Source: Ridgeia piscesae (Eukaryota; Annelida; Polychaeta; Sabellida; Siboglinidae). Taken from it: DNA of 64,000 nt. The notes under the pieces are model-generated. The model saw only the letters and a program-made list of their open reading frames with translations. It made no database searches and had not been told where the DNA came from. Of this stretch, positions 44,061-56,825 are shown piece after piece. A program made the position numbers and the translations under genes. Location of the stretch: contig JAODUO010000488.1 of assembly GCA_025642075.2 (NCBI GenBank), forward strand, positions 146,001-210,000, given 5' to 3'. Numbering within the stretch: the first letter of the stretch is position 1; each line of letters opens with the position of its first letter.

Positions 44061-44295
44061 GTACGGGTTCCGTTGATATTTCTCGAAGCAGCTGCGCGAA
44101 CAGAGAAACGCCTCGCACGGTGCAATGACACTGCCCCGCTGGTCAATGGCAGTGACCTCTGAGGTGACCTGGCGGAGGTCAAGAGTGGTCAAGTAGTGGA
44201 CATGGGAGGTGAAGCACACGTTGCCGCACAGACACCTCTTGCCACTGCGTAGATAGCGCAGCAAGTGACCAACGTCCTCCTCCGTGTAGACCACC
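44028..44295 (-). CDS. LRR1: LRR1 exon 5 (C-terminal, Cys-rich)
   Basis: Acceptor TTTGCTGCAG. It encodes VVYTEEDVGHLLRYLRSGKR and a Cys-X-Cys pair in CLCGNVCF, then FLCSRSCFEKYQ, ending KKSSVT and TAG. The spacing of the cysteines follows human LRR1. The 26-bp minisatellite downstream fades into the last codons. Confidence 0.93.
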
Positions 44296-47200
44296 CTGCA
44301 GCAAATGACAACAAACAGCTGTGTTAGTGCCACCCTGTCTCTAGAGGACCACCCACGATGATCCACCCGTCACTTGGATGGGCATAAATGGGTACAAATG
44401 TGTGGATGGGTACAAAAATTTGAAGTGAAATAAAAAAAAGCAAATTTCAATTATATTGTCAGTTATGCATCGTAAATGTGTGTCATGTTTGTGTGTGTGT
44501 GAATTGTTATGTATTTCTGGACATTACACATAAAACAGCTTCTAATTACCCAATATGATCCTTGCATGCCACGGATGGTTGCAGCCGATTATGTTAGTAG
44601 CAGCCTTCACTCTACACACCCTGAACATCACTTTTAAAAACTCATCTTTTAATATCAGCCAATGAAATTGAAATCGCCCATGAAAGTGTGGTCGGACTCT
44701 GCATGTAATATAATTTTGTGTGATTTCAGCCACCCACTGCTCGTGTTACGTGCAGTGTTTAGGAGGTGAGTGGGTCATTATGTTGGGATTCCCACAAGTC
44801 CTGTCTCCGTCTTCAAATTGGGACGGGTAGTGACTGGCAAAGTCAATAAACTAGTTCAACTAGACAATGTCAACCACTTCTCATCGGAGAGTTGTCAGGG
44901 GTAGTTTGCATGCCAAACTGCCCTGGCTTAGGAGGGTGCCTGGTATGCACTTTCCAACAGATGTCTATTGGTATGTTTTTGTACTGCCAAAGTCTTGATC
45001 CTGCATAAAGGCCTTTCAACGTACACAATCCCCTTTTACCTATTCTAAATGGACAAATGTGTTGATGACTATTTTACGTTATTTTAAACTGGATGGATAT
45101 TTTAAACTGGGTGGATATTTTTTTTTAAACTGGGTGGATATTTTTTTTTAAACTGGATGGATATTTTTAACTGGATGGATATTTGTACACTGGATCTGCC
45201 CCTGTAGCGTCTCACCGGTGTTTGTGAATAGCTTTTGCCGCACACTCCAGTAATGACGGGAACCTCAGCCGGTCAATGGCACTGGACGGTCCAGCCTGAA
45301 TGAACTCATTGCCGGAGAGGTCCAGGTTCTCAAGGCGAAGTTGTGTGAAGCTTGCTGGCAATGTCTGCAACTTATTCCCCACTGCAGAAATGAACCTAAG
45401 CTGTGTCATTCGGTTGATCCCGTGGGGCAAACAACACAGTTCATTTGAGTCCAACTTGAGGGTGACCAGGGCCTCCAATTGGCAGAATTCTGATCTCAGC
45501 ATCTTCAGCCTAGAGATTTTGTTTTGAGATCAGTAATGAATACAGTATAGGGCCTGCAGCGTTACTGGTGAGAACACTGCACATTAAGGAGCAGTGGTTT
45601 GATACCACCTGTTGCTGTTTTGGAACAAAAGCTTCAAAATGACAACTCATTCATTGAAATATTTTTTGTATTCTTATTTATTTTTTGCTAAAATTTAAGC
45701 CCAATTTATATAAAAAGTGAAATTGTGAGAGAAGAGATAATTTTGATTCATGCATGTATATTTTTTATTATTTATAAAAATGAACTGGGTGTTGGAAGAT
45801 TAAAACACTTGATACGCATTTCTGCCCAAATCACAACACTGATATGACACATTCACAGCTATCTGTGGCACACCCTGTATCACTTCACACCTGGTCCACT
45901 GTGGTGGGTCACAGTACGTGTGACGTGTGACAGGTCAAACAGTATAATATTTATTATAATAGTAAATACAACACATGCAAACAATAATTATTGTTGATTG
46001 ATCTAAGACATAAAACACTACATGCCCCCATATATCAGTACAACTACTTACCTTTCTTTAAATAACAATGATGTTATAAATAATATTATTTATTATGCAG
46101 ATAATTCTACCTGAAAGAAAGTGTCAGCATTTAATACTGACACAACAAATATTCTGACTATTATCAATTTTTTAGTAACCACTGAATTAAAAACAAGAAA
46201 ACGGTTACCTATTTCCACTCAAGTCAAGCAGGTTTAATGTTTGACAAAGTGGCCCAGAGCAGAATCCAACTGGTATGTCCTCCAGGTGGTTATTCGCGAG
46301 TCGTAGTTCCGACAACCGGTCTAGACGGCTGAAATCATCTGGCAGTGTTTTCAGATGATTTCCGCTCAAGTCAAGTGATCGCAAATTATAGAGGCGGAGC
46401 ATTCGTGAGTCGATTCGTTTCAGCGTGCAGTCTGAGACCCGTAAGGAGGTGAGGGAAATTGGGAAACCGGTAGTTATAGGGTAGTCTTTTCTATTCGTCA
46501 CCACCATCTTGGTCCTCTGTCTCTCCACCTGCTTCGCACTGGCCGGTGCCAATGATGACAGTGTGACCTTGCTGAGGTCGTTGCCTTGGTGACCGAGCCG
46601 CACGACCGACAGAAAGCTCTTCAACTGGATGGGGTCGGCCTGGGAAAACAATCGCAAGTTTATGTGTATTTTTCCTTGGCCTAGTGTAAGTAAACTTTGA
46701 ATTATACTTAGCCCAAACCATGGTTTTGGTGAGTAATGATAATTTATTACACATTTACAGTACAGATTAAACTATCTAATACCATTTCTACATATGACAG
46801 ACAGGATTGGGGGTTTACTGGGGGGGCAGAACCATGTCTGCCCCTAACGTAAATCATGAGTATATGTACCCCAGGTATACTGCAAATGTAAAGTTTTAGC
46901 CAACATCTGACTTTGTTACTATAATGTTGCGTATATTGGCACAAAAGGTAACTATGCCAGAGGCAGTAGTGTCATTGTGAAATCTATGAACATATTTAAA
47001 TATTCAAAAATTCTAAACTTTTTTTATTTCATGGTGTGTAATAATATAAATACATGTAAGACCACTAATAGCTTTCCTTTGAATACAAACTAACCAGTGA
47101 TTGTTAAACCTGTTCTGCACTACCAAGTAGCCACCTGACATATGACCTAGTAGCCACCTGACATATGACCTAGTACCCATCTGACATATGTAGCCACCTG

Positions 47201-49536
47201 ACATGATCTAGTACCTACCTGACATATAACCTAGCACCCACTTGACATATGACCTAGTACCCACCTGACATATGACCTAGTAGCCACCTGACATATGACC
47301 TAGTACCCATCTGACATATGTAGCCACCTGACATGATCTAGTACCTACCTGACATATGACCTAGCACCCATTTGACATATGACCTAGTACCCACCTGACA
47401 TATGACCTAGTAGCCACCTGACATATGACCTAGTACACACCTGACATATGACCTAGTACCCACCTGACATGACCTACTACCCACCTGACATATGACCTAG
47501 TACCCACCTGACATGACCTACTACCCACCTGACATATGACCTAGTACCCACCTGACATGACCTACTACCCACCTGACATATGACCTAGTACCCACCTGAC
47601 ATATGACCTAGTACCCACCTGACATGACCTACTACCCACCTGACATATGACCTACTACCCACCTGACATATGACCTAGTACCCACCTGACATGACCTACT
47701 ACCCACCTGACATATGACCTAGTACCCACCTGACATGACCTACTACCCACCTGACATATGACCTAGTACCCACCTGACATATGACCTAGTACCCACCTGA
47801 CATGACCTACTACCCACCTGACACATGACCTAGTACCCACCTGACATATGACCTAGTACCCACCTGACATATGACCTAGTAGCCACCTGACATATGACCT
47901 AGTACACACCTGACATATGACCTAGTACCCACCTGACATGACCTACTACCCACCTGACATATGACCTAGTACCCACCTGACATGACCTACTACCCACCTG
48001 ACATATGACCTAGTACCCACCTGACATGACCTACTACCCACCTGACATATGACCTAGTACCCACCTGACATATGACCTAGTACCCACCTGACATATGACC
48101 TACTACCCACCTGACATATGACCTAGTACCCACCTGACATATGACCTAGTACCCACCTGACATGACCTACTACCCATCTGACATATGACCTAGTACCCAC
48201 CTGACATGACCTACTACCCACCTGACATATGACCTAGTACCCACCTGACATGACCTACTACCCACCTGACATATGACCTAGTACCCACCTGACATATGAC
48301 CTAGTACCCACCTGACATGACCTACTACCCACCTGACATATGACCTAGTACCCACCTGACATATGACCTAGTACCCACCTGACATATGACCTAGTACCCA
48401 CCTGACATGACCTACTACCCACCTGACATATGACCTAGTACCCACCTGACATATGACCTAGTACCCACCTGACATATGACCTAGTACCCACCTGACATGA
48501 CCTACTACCCACCTGACATATGACCTAGTACCCACCTGACATATAACCTAGTACCCACCTGACATATGACCAAGTCATGAGGTGGTTCCTGGAACCGTAT
48601 TGTGGCTTTGCCTTGTTGAACAAACTTTGTGAAATACTGCTCTATGTTATTCCTCAGCTGCAAATGAAATGTTGAGTATATAACTTATATTTATGTAAAC
48701 GTGAATGACTGCATCATTTATTTACCAAATTTTAGGGCTGTTCACTTTATCTGTTCAATCAAACATCATCTGGACTTCTCTAAAAGCCACACTGCAATTA
48801 GTGCACAAAGAACATTCATACACAACTATCCACTACTGTCTGTACTTAATCATACAGTTGCGTGAACTGGAGCAATATAGAATAGATTAACTGCACAAGT
48901 CAAAAAGGCTGTACAGGATTTGACCAAGTCTGGGTTCTCACTGGAGAGTCCAGTGTTCTATTTTCTGCACCACACAGGCAAATTGGTATTTTGTGAGGCT
49001 GGGTGTTCCTTCTTCCATTAATGACCACTGATCAATTAGCTGACTATAAAGGCATAACTGTCATGGGTTGCAGGTCGAGATGTCCTTCTCTAGATTCGAA
49101 TTTGTGGTTCACTACAGGTTACACATTTACCCCATGTGTGGGATATTTTACTACCCCTGACATAGACACCAGATAGAAGGGACCACCGGCTTTTAGTGTC
49201 TCTTCCGAAAGACAGAGGCAATGTGAGGTGAACAAAATTGCCCAATTTTTAAAATGGTGGCAGGTGGGATTGAACCACCGTCCCCTCGATTAATAGCCTG
49301 GCGCTCTACCACAAGACCATCACTTCTCACTGTTGTGCCATTATCACTATCACCTGATACTTTGCTCCGTTCCGGTCCAGCTTTGTACACATCATGAGGA
49401 AGACTTCGCCAGTATTTCCACCTGCTCCAGGTTTCCTCCCCACAGATAGCTGAGCTCGACTAGACTTGCCCTTCTTCTTCATATTAAAAGAAGGTAGCAG
49501 CCGATTCACAACATCAACATCACAGCAGATCCGCAT
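44028..49536 (-). CDS. LRR1: LRR1 (PPIL5), leucine-rich repeat protein 1, five exons, complete
   Basis: LRR1 is the substrate receptor of CUL2 ubiquitin ligase that targets the CMG helicase at replication termination. Joining (minus strand) 49536-49354, 48657-48559, 46639-46209, 45509-45216 and 44295-44028 gives 1,275 nt with matching phases, 424 residues plus TAG; the human protein is 414. Start MRICCDVDVVNRLLPSF matches human MKLHCEVEVISRHLPAL; LRNNIEQYFTKFVQQGKATI matches LRENIEQFFTKFVDEGKATV. LRRs include LRSLDLSGNHLKTLP and LDLSGNR; the C-terminal region has KRCLCGNVCF and FLCSRSCF, as in human ICVCGRFCL and YFCSLGC. Head-to-head with the channel exon, tail-to-tail with BIRC6. Intron 2 carries a donor-derived minisatellite. 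Confidence 0.95.
45080..45190. repeat. Short AACTGGATGGATATTTT repeat
   Basis: Five imperfect units of AAACTGGATGGATATTTT with variable T-runs, starting about 25 bp after the donor of LRR1 exon 4 on the minus strand. Confidence 0.8.
45216..45509 (-). CDS. LRR1: LRR1 exon 4
   Basis: Acceptor AATCTCTAG; donor CACCG|GTGAGA. It encodes FCQLEALVTLKLDSNELCCL, LRFISAVGNKLQTLP and LENLDLSGNEFIQ, the later LRRs, then LRFPSLLECAAKAIHKHR, matching human PLTLLESSARTILHNR. Confidence 0.95.
45600..46200. other. LRR1 intron 3, AT-rich
   Basis: No gene or clear repeat. A GTGGTTTGATACCACC motif just before it (about 45591-45606) could be a B box of a degraded SINE, too weak to call. Confidence 0.4.
46209..46639 (-). 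CDS. LRR1: LRR1 exon 3
   Basis: Acceptor TTTTCCCAG; donor AATAG|GTAACC. It encodes LKSFLSVVRLGHQGND, KMVVTNRKDYPITTGFPISL and two to three LRRs (LYNLRSLDLSGNHLKTLP, LSELRLANNHLEDIP), colinear with human LRR1. Confidence 0.95.
47127..48571 (-). repeat. 21/23-bp minisatellite carrying the LRR1 exon 2 donor, about 65 units
   Basis: Minus-strand unit GGTCATATGTCAG|GTGGGTACTA (exon-end bases plus donor), alternating with a shorter GGTCATGTCAG|GTGGGTAGTA form. It begins at the true donor (48559/48558) and runs 1.4 kb into intron 2. Each unit keeps CAG|GTGGGT. An ordered alternation of 23- and 21-bp forms gives a higher-order period of about 44 bp in 47450-48250. Confidence 0.95.
48559..48657 (-). 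CDS. LRR1: LRR1 exon 2, last bases replicated downstream
   Basis: Acceptor TCATTTGCAG; donor GTCAG|GTGGGT. 33 codons, LRNNIEQYFTKFVQQGKATI to EPPHDLVICQ. The spacing from EPP to FLS equals human with this donor, which supports it over the alternative TTG|GTCATA. The final exon bases plus donor are the unit of the array that follows. Confidence 0.9.
48950..49325 (-). mobile_element. tRNA-derived SINE in LRR1 intron 1
   Basis: On the minus strand GGTCTTGTGGTAGAGCGCC (A box) and GGTGGTTCAATCCCACC (B box) form a tRNA-like head at 49325-49255. It is followed by CTTTCGGAAGAGACACTAAA, GGTCCCTTCTATC and AAAATATCCCACACATGGGG, which resemble the conserved central domain of invertebrate SINEs (CTTCGGA..GACGTTAAA..GGTCCC..AAAGATCCC). 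The head starts about 28 bp inside the intron. The 3' end is not well defined. Confidence 0.7.
49354..49536 (-). CDS. LRR1: LRR1 exon 1 (coding)
   Basis: ATG at 49536-49534; donor TATCAG|GTGATA. 61 codons ending FLMMCTKLDRNGAKYQ. The start is chosen by match to the human N-terminus. TTTGCAG lies just 5' of the ATG (before 49541), so the ATG may open the second exon of a transcript with a 5'UTR intron. Confidence 0.92.
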
Positions 49537-49540
49537 TTTG

Positions 49541-49739
49541 TCTGCAAACATGTTCAAAGTGACAAACACATTTAATAATGCATGAAATCAGTTAATGACG
49601 ATACAAAAGTGTATTACTATTAGCTACTTTATACATTTTGATTTAATTCCACTAAGTTTAGTACCTTTTTTGGTGTGCTGAGCTGAGGATATTACCCAAG
49701 GTAGCTGAGATCTGCTGTGACAGGCTCTTCGAATAGGGA

Positions 49740-49780
<41 letters not shown>

Positions 49781-50230
49781 TATTAATGTGTCTAATATAT
49801 TATGTAATTTAAGTAAACAGCCCAGTTTTTTCATGTACCCACTCTCATGCATTGTGATTGTTAGAATTGTATTGCTGGACCGATGCAGCCGGAAACAAAT
49901 GATGCACACGACTTCCTAACTGGTTCGTTTACGTATGTTTAACTCGGACATCTAAGCTAAGCATGTTATTATCATAAGGTTACAACCTTGACTAAACTTG
50001 ATTTGTAAGAAACTGTTTTAATTAATATAAAAAAGTCCCGCACCGGCACCGCATGTCATGATATGATTCACGGATATAACTGCATTTTGACAAGTTTCAC
50101 TGTAAATTAAGGCATCTCATCGACTGAATAATGTATATGAAGCATTACACTATCGCATCATCACAGGGTAGTACTTACACTGATCATTAGGTAGGTTTAA
50201 TAACCATAACTTAAGTCCACAACAGATTCT
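49541..50230 (-). other. LRR1: Possible LRR1 5'UTR intron and non-coding first exon
   Basis: On the minus strand GATCAGT|GTAAGTACT at 50179/50178 is a near-perfect donor, and TTTGCAG|ACAAAATG at 49542/49541 is a usable acceptor directly before the LRR1 ATG. A short non-coding exon upstream of 50179 would place transcription start near the E2F-type site. This is inference from splice signals only. Confidence 0.35.
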
Positions 50231-50959
50231 TGTCTCTTTCGCGCTGACTGGTGACAGACGTAATCAAATATTCCGCCAAATGTTTTGGTTTAGCGTTGAA
50301 CGTGTATTCATGCGCGACAATTTTGCTTAAACGCTGTTTTGGTATGCCAACATTAAAGTTATTCATATTGTACCAGCATTTCATATTAGTAAGTCGATTC
50401 GAAATCTACTAGCAGCAAGGTTCATCCGAATACTAGTCATATACCTCTTTAATTTCAGAACTATGTTTTCACAGTCCACAACGTGTACGCCCTCGCTCAG
50501 AATGTTCGGTCCGTGTACCTTCGAGCCACATATTATCGGTTATGCACATTAGTTCAGCAATGGTCGCTAGATGGCAAATGAATTGCACACCAACGCTCTA
50601 AAACCGACAAATATGGTCATTATCTGTCATCTCATTAGAGCTTAACAATATCCTGCACGAGAATATGTTACACAAGTAGAGGAATACCGGACGTTCTAGA
50701 ATCGCAAATTCTTATATCGTTTTAAATTATTAAACTGTGCTACATGTACGCCACCTGTCGGAATATGGATCATTCATGCGTTTTCTCGACGTACAAATCA
50801 ATAGCACGAGGATACACGGACCATACTCTCCGTTAACGATATCAGGGCCAGATAAGCTACCATTCAGGTTAATCTTTGCGCAGTTTGCATTGCTAAAACG
50901 CTCTTGTTGCGTTTAACCAAAGACCGACACAAGAATCTGCTGGATTTCGACCGACTGAA
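49570..50959. other. Divergent interval between LRR1 and K2P channel start codons
   Basis: Holds a TA microsatellite (49741-49779), the putative LRR1 5'UTR exon and E2F-type site, and unique sequence towards the channel start. No further coding region found. Confidence 0.6.
50237..50244. promoter_or_regulatory. E2F-type site in LRR1/K2P divergent promoter region
   Basis: TTTCGCGC is an exact match to the E2F consensus TTTSGCGC, and TTCCGCCAAA at 50271 is a weaker second candidate. They lie in the 1.4 kb between the LRR1 and channel start codons. LRR1 acts in S phase, so E2F control is sensible, but 8-mers occur by chance. Confidence 0.4.
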
Positions 50960-51134
50960 ATGATGCAGACGAGTAACCGACGCTGTTTGATACTCGTTGG
51001 TTTCTATATCGTGTATTTGGTGATCGGCGCTTGCGTCTTCTCGGCGATCGAGGCGCCGGTTGAGCGGGAACGTGTGAGCGCTGTGATGAAAGTGAGGGAC
51101 GAGTTTTTGAAGGACCACGAAACGTGTATGACAG
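50960..51134 (+). CDS. Two-pore-domain potassium channel (K2P/TWIK-like), first coding exon only
   Basis: The ATG at 50960 opens MMQTSNRRCLILVG, with one transmembrane helix ILVGFYIVYLVIGACVF followed by SAIEAPVERERVSAVMKVR and DEFLKDHETCMT. TM1 followed by an (A/V)IE-P-E motif and a charged helix is the N-terminus of TWIK-like KCNK channels (human KCNK1 YLVFGAVVFSSVELPYE; FLEEHECL). Such channels dimerise and carry background potassium current in the plasma membrane. The exon ends at ACAG|GTAGCG in phase 1. The pore (TxGYG) exons are not found in the following 12.8 kb, so the gene presumably continues past the window; an isolated exon relic is the alternative. Confidence 0.75.
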
Positions 51135-51659
51135 GTAGCGACATTTTGCATGTATCCGTTATTGGATTAGATTTGGATGATGTGCTTTAATTGTTATTCG
51201 TACCTAGATTATAGTCTATAGTTCAATTTAGCTGTATTAACAGTGCTGGATTAACTTACGAATTAGCATACCTGATTACCGTACGCAGGCCCGTAGGCAC
51301 GGGTGTCTAGTGTGTATGGGTGTAGTGTCATCGGGCGTATCTACCCCAGCAGAGACAAGAGTTCCGCCCGACATCTCACTGGGACGCAATTTGATCGGGA
51401 GGTACAGTACAAATTGGCCGTCATAAAGAGTCTCAAAGGAGACGCCCCAAAAATGGTAAAATACTCAACCTGGCTACTGGCCTGGTATCGAGGGCTAGGC
51501 CTATGCTTATATCATACATATCCTAAAATACTGTTGATCTTGAATTTGGATACCTAATTTACACAATATTTGACCCTCCCCCTTCGCCCTATGGCTTTAG
51601 CCACTCATGAGAACCAAAAATACCGCAAAGTTTAACAATAAAAAACAGTATCTAAGCTG

Positions 51660-51870
51660 TCCATGAACATTTAAGCCCGACACCTATCAAAAATCAAATC
51701 AAAATACCTTTTTATTTGTTCCTCATGGGGAAATGTTCTTGTGGTGTTCGAGACATGAAATAATTAAATAAATAAAGTATAGGGCCTATTGTACAAGAGA
51801 GTACAGTAAAAAGTCTAATAATTATTATATATGATAAAAAAATAATAGGTAAAAGTACTATCAGGATAGC
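51660..51870 (-). mobile_element. LINE 3' end fragment
   Basis: On the minus strand GAACATTTCCCCATGAGGAA, CAAATAAAAAGGTATTTTGA and TTTGATT resemble the CR1/L2-type LINE 3' end with a (TTGAT)-like tail. No coding remnant was recognised upstream of it. Confidence 0.45.
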
Positions 51871-52059
51871 TTTGTGGTAAGATTTTAATCGTAATTATAG
51901 TATCGAGTAGTCGTGCAGGCAGTGCCATGCATGACAGATAAAGTCTGTTTTAGGGATACGTCGACATAGTCGTTGTAATTTGTGCAACTGTTGTTTATAA
52001 GTGTTAATTAAAACAGGTACACTTTAGTAAGTTTTGTCGTTTGTGTTTTGCTTTGCATG

Positions 52060-52245
52060 ACTGCGTTGTTGTGTTAGTACTGTTTCTATTTACGTTAGTA
52101 CTGTTTCTATTTACGTTAGTACTGCTGTTTCTATTTGCGTTAGTACTGTTTCTATTTACGTTAGTACTGTTTCTATTTACGTTAGTACTGCTGTTTCTAT
52201 TTACGTTAGTACTGTTTCTATTTACGTTAGTACTGTTTCTATTAA
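52060..52245. repeat. 21-24 bp minisatellite
   Basis: About nine units of GTTAGTACTGTTTCTATTTAC with a 3-bp CTG insertion in some. In the presumed first intron of the channel gene. Confidence 0.93.
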
Positions 52246-54587
52246 TGTCGATCGTTGCTTAGTATAGATATGTATGCATACGCGCGGGAATGGGGGCGAG
52301 CGACATTTGGGTTGGGGCAGATATGGTTCTGCCCTCCTCCCCAGTTAATCCCCCGTTCTTTTATGTTTGTCATCTGTCGAGATGAGCCGGGACAGCGGAG
52401 AATTACATTTTTTTCAAAAGCACTACTGGTTCTGTGGTTTCGGTTCTCAACCCTCCAGTAATTTCGTTGGTTGGTCTGGGAGTAATGCGGTGATTATCTT
52501 CCATTCACGTCAAAGCTCCGTGACCCTAGTCGGGATATAGAGTGTGATCCGGTGTTTAACGCACTAGGGATGACTCAGTTAGAGACGGCGACCCACCATT
52601 GAACTATAGACTAGCTCCTCATTAGCAAGTGAAAGTTTTGTTTCGTCTCAACCATGTCTAGTCGTTAACTCCCCCGCCGGCACACCACATCTCGAGACAA
52701 GACGCAGTCAGGGCGAGATATAGACGCCTCCAGAAGGTACCTAAACATCTAATGTTAGATCATCTACATTCGCCCGAGACGCGCTCAAGACGCCTCGAGG
52801 TGTCTCGAGTACCATGTACTCCGGGAGACGCGGTTCTGACATAATCGTCTCGTCCGCGTCTCTTGATATGCGGTCTACTTAACGCCGACAAACGTGTTGG
52901 CGCCTCTTTTAATAATTTATTTGTGATTTTTTTGTATCTGCGTATTGTATTGTATTGTAATCATGGCCAAATGGTACTTTTATGGAAAATACCGCACTCA
53001 CATATAAACCACGAATAAGTAACATAAGACACTTTAGTAACACTAAAGCAACCATTATTGTGTAAAATCTGCCACGACAACCGGTCGATGTAAAGGTGGG
53101 GGCCTTATTCGTGTATCCGGAATTTTGATTATGCACAGCGAGTGTCGTTTATTCGATTGTGATTCCCATATTATTGGTGATGCTGTTTGCCGTCGAATTT
53201 CTGCATCTGACAGTTGGATTCCTTCGTGGAATCATGCCTTAGCGCGTAGCATTTTTGGAGAAATATCTCAAGGGACATGTCTAGCGTATGTCCAACTGAT
53301 ACGTGATGCACAGGCGTTAGATGTCGTACAGATTAGGTCTGTATGGTTATTACTAGTCTCTTCTATATTGAATATTTATAAATCGCCCTTTGCTTGCAAT
53401 ACATACAGTATAATTAGGCTATAAAAATAAAGCCGCCCCAGGTGGGTTGTACATAGTATTCTAAACTAATGCAGTTTGCTTGATATTCCTCTACGAGGAG
53501 GCCAATGAATATATCCAATATTCCCACTTCAGAATGAGCAATCGTTATATTGATTATTTCAACGGTCAATTTTGACATCGCGTATAGACGGTATTATTGG
53601 GTGTCCGTATTAACGGTCGAATACCATGGGGGACAAGACGGCCCATTTGTTTAGGGAAATCGTCTTTTGGTAAACTGTTTGACAATGATTCATGCAGTTC
53701 ATTATCATAGTTAAGTGGTCCACTACTCATTACGATTGTTAATTTTCAATGTCACATAATAAAGTTAGATCTATAGCTATTTTTGCGTTGATAGATACTA
53801 GTAATGTTTTCTTTCATATGTCGGACCAAACGTCAACTACTGGATATCACGTATATGTCATATTATTACAAAATGACTTCTTGTTAGTACAATAAGTTAC
53901 ACCGTTCCCTCGCTGCATGCCACCCACACGTCAGTTATTATTATCTCCTCAAGAACCGTAATTGAAATGGAACCTTATCTCTCTTGCTTTTCACTTAAAC
54001 CAATATGCACTCACACGAAAGCACATAATTTGCAACTACTTTACTCAGTTTTGTTATATCTAAGACACGTGTAATACTCTCACAAGGAAGACCGTTTGCC
54101 CCGCCAGGGCTACTCTACTTGGTCAAATTGACACACACGTTCAATATTCAAAACGTTACCAATAATGTTAAATACATTACGTTTATTACACGCATCCACG
54201 ATATTCACAACACAAACAATAACACGTTATCTAATGTGTAACGATTTTATTACATTTTTCAAGGTCACTGCCCACTTTTATGTAGGTATAATGTATAGGG
54301 TAAACTAGTGTGTGTATTCCGTTTGCTGTGACGTTATGCTTATCCAACGAAACGAGCTGTTTGCTGCCACGTGTTCTTGAATCTTCCATCCCGCAATCAG
54401 TTTCCCGATAGCTCCCGCAATTTTGGCGGTTTCCTGCCCCTCTCTGGGGTACCCATGACTAAGCCACTACGTTGTCTTCTCACCCCTTCCCCCAAACTAC
54501 CCGTCTTTCGTCCTCCTGTCCGCTGACTTGTTGAGTGGCAACGCCGGTTGATCTTGTCACGTGGCTTACCATCTCAGTTTCCATGTC
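52246..54587. other. Non-coding, presumed channel intron
   Basis: A CpG-rich stretch at 52670-52880 is dense in GAGACG/CGTCTC words. A 99-codon open frame at 53125-53424 is not recognised as any family. The rest is unremarkable, partly AT-rich. Confidence 0.45.
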
Positions 54588-55039
54588 TTACGAATACGAA
54601 TACATTTATTTCAGGTAAAAACCCATATACAATTGGTACATACATTAGCATATCTAAGTAGCCTATAAAAGATCAAATGTGTTAAAAATGAATAGATAAA
54701 AAATAAATAAGATTATAAGTTAGATAAATGTAAAATTGTAGAAAAATAGATAAAATAATGAGCAATATACAGGATGTGATTGTATAATAAATATGCAATT
54801 AATTCATGTAAATAAACACCGTTTGAAAAGTAAGTTATATAAACAACTTACTGACTTTAAAAATATATATAATAATAAATAAATAATAATAAAGTTATAT
54901 GCGAGACATGATGACTATCTTACAGATTTACTGTATACAACGAATTGGCCCAGCTAATCCACATTGGGCCATTTACTATATCAAAATAATTGTACATAAC
55001 CCTAATCAAGTCATTATTTATGTTAAAATGCTTTTTTTA

Positions 55040-56751
<1,712 letters not shown>

Positions 56752-56825
56752 GTTGTTGACACTGTTTTAGCATATATTTAAAATGTAACCTAGTTTTCCG
56801 CATTAGTTCACAGACTGGGCCATGC

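Noticed and set aside
49255..49325. Possible tRNA gene on the minus strand
   Set aside because: Has A and B boxes, but the acceptor and anticodon stems do not fold as a standard tRNA and a SINE body follows.
53125..53424. 99-codon open frame (MIMHSECRLFDCDSHIIGD...)
   Set aside because: No family recognised, no K2P pore or helix motifs, no convincing splice frame with the channel exon; could be a chance frame or an old mobile-element piece.
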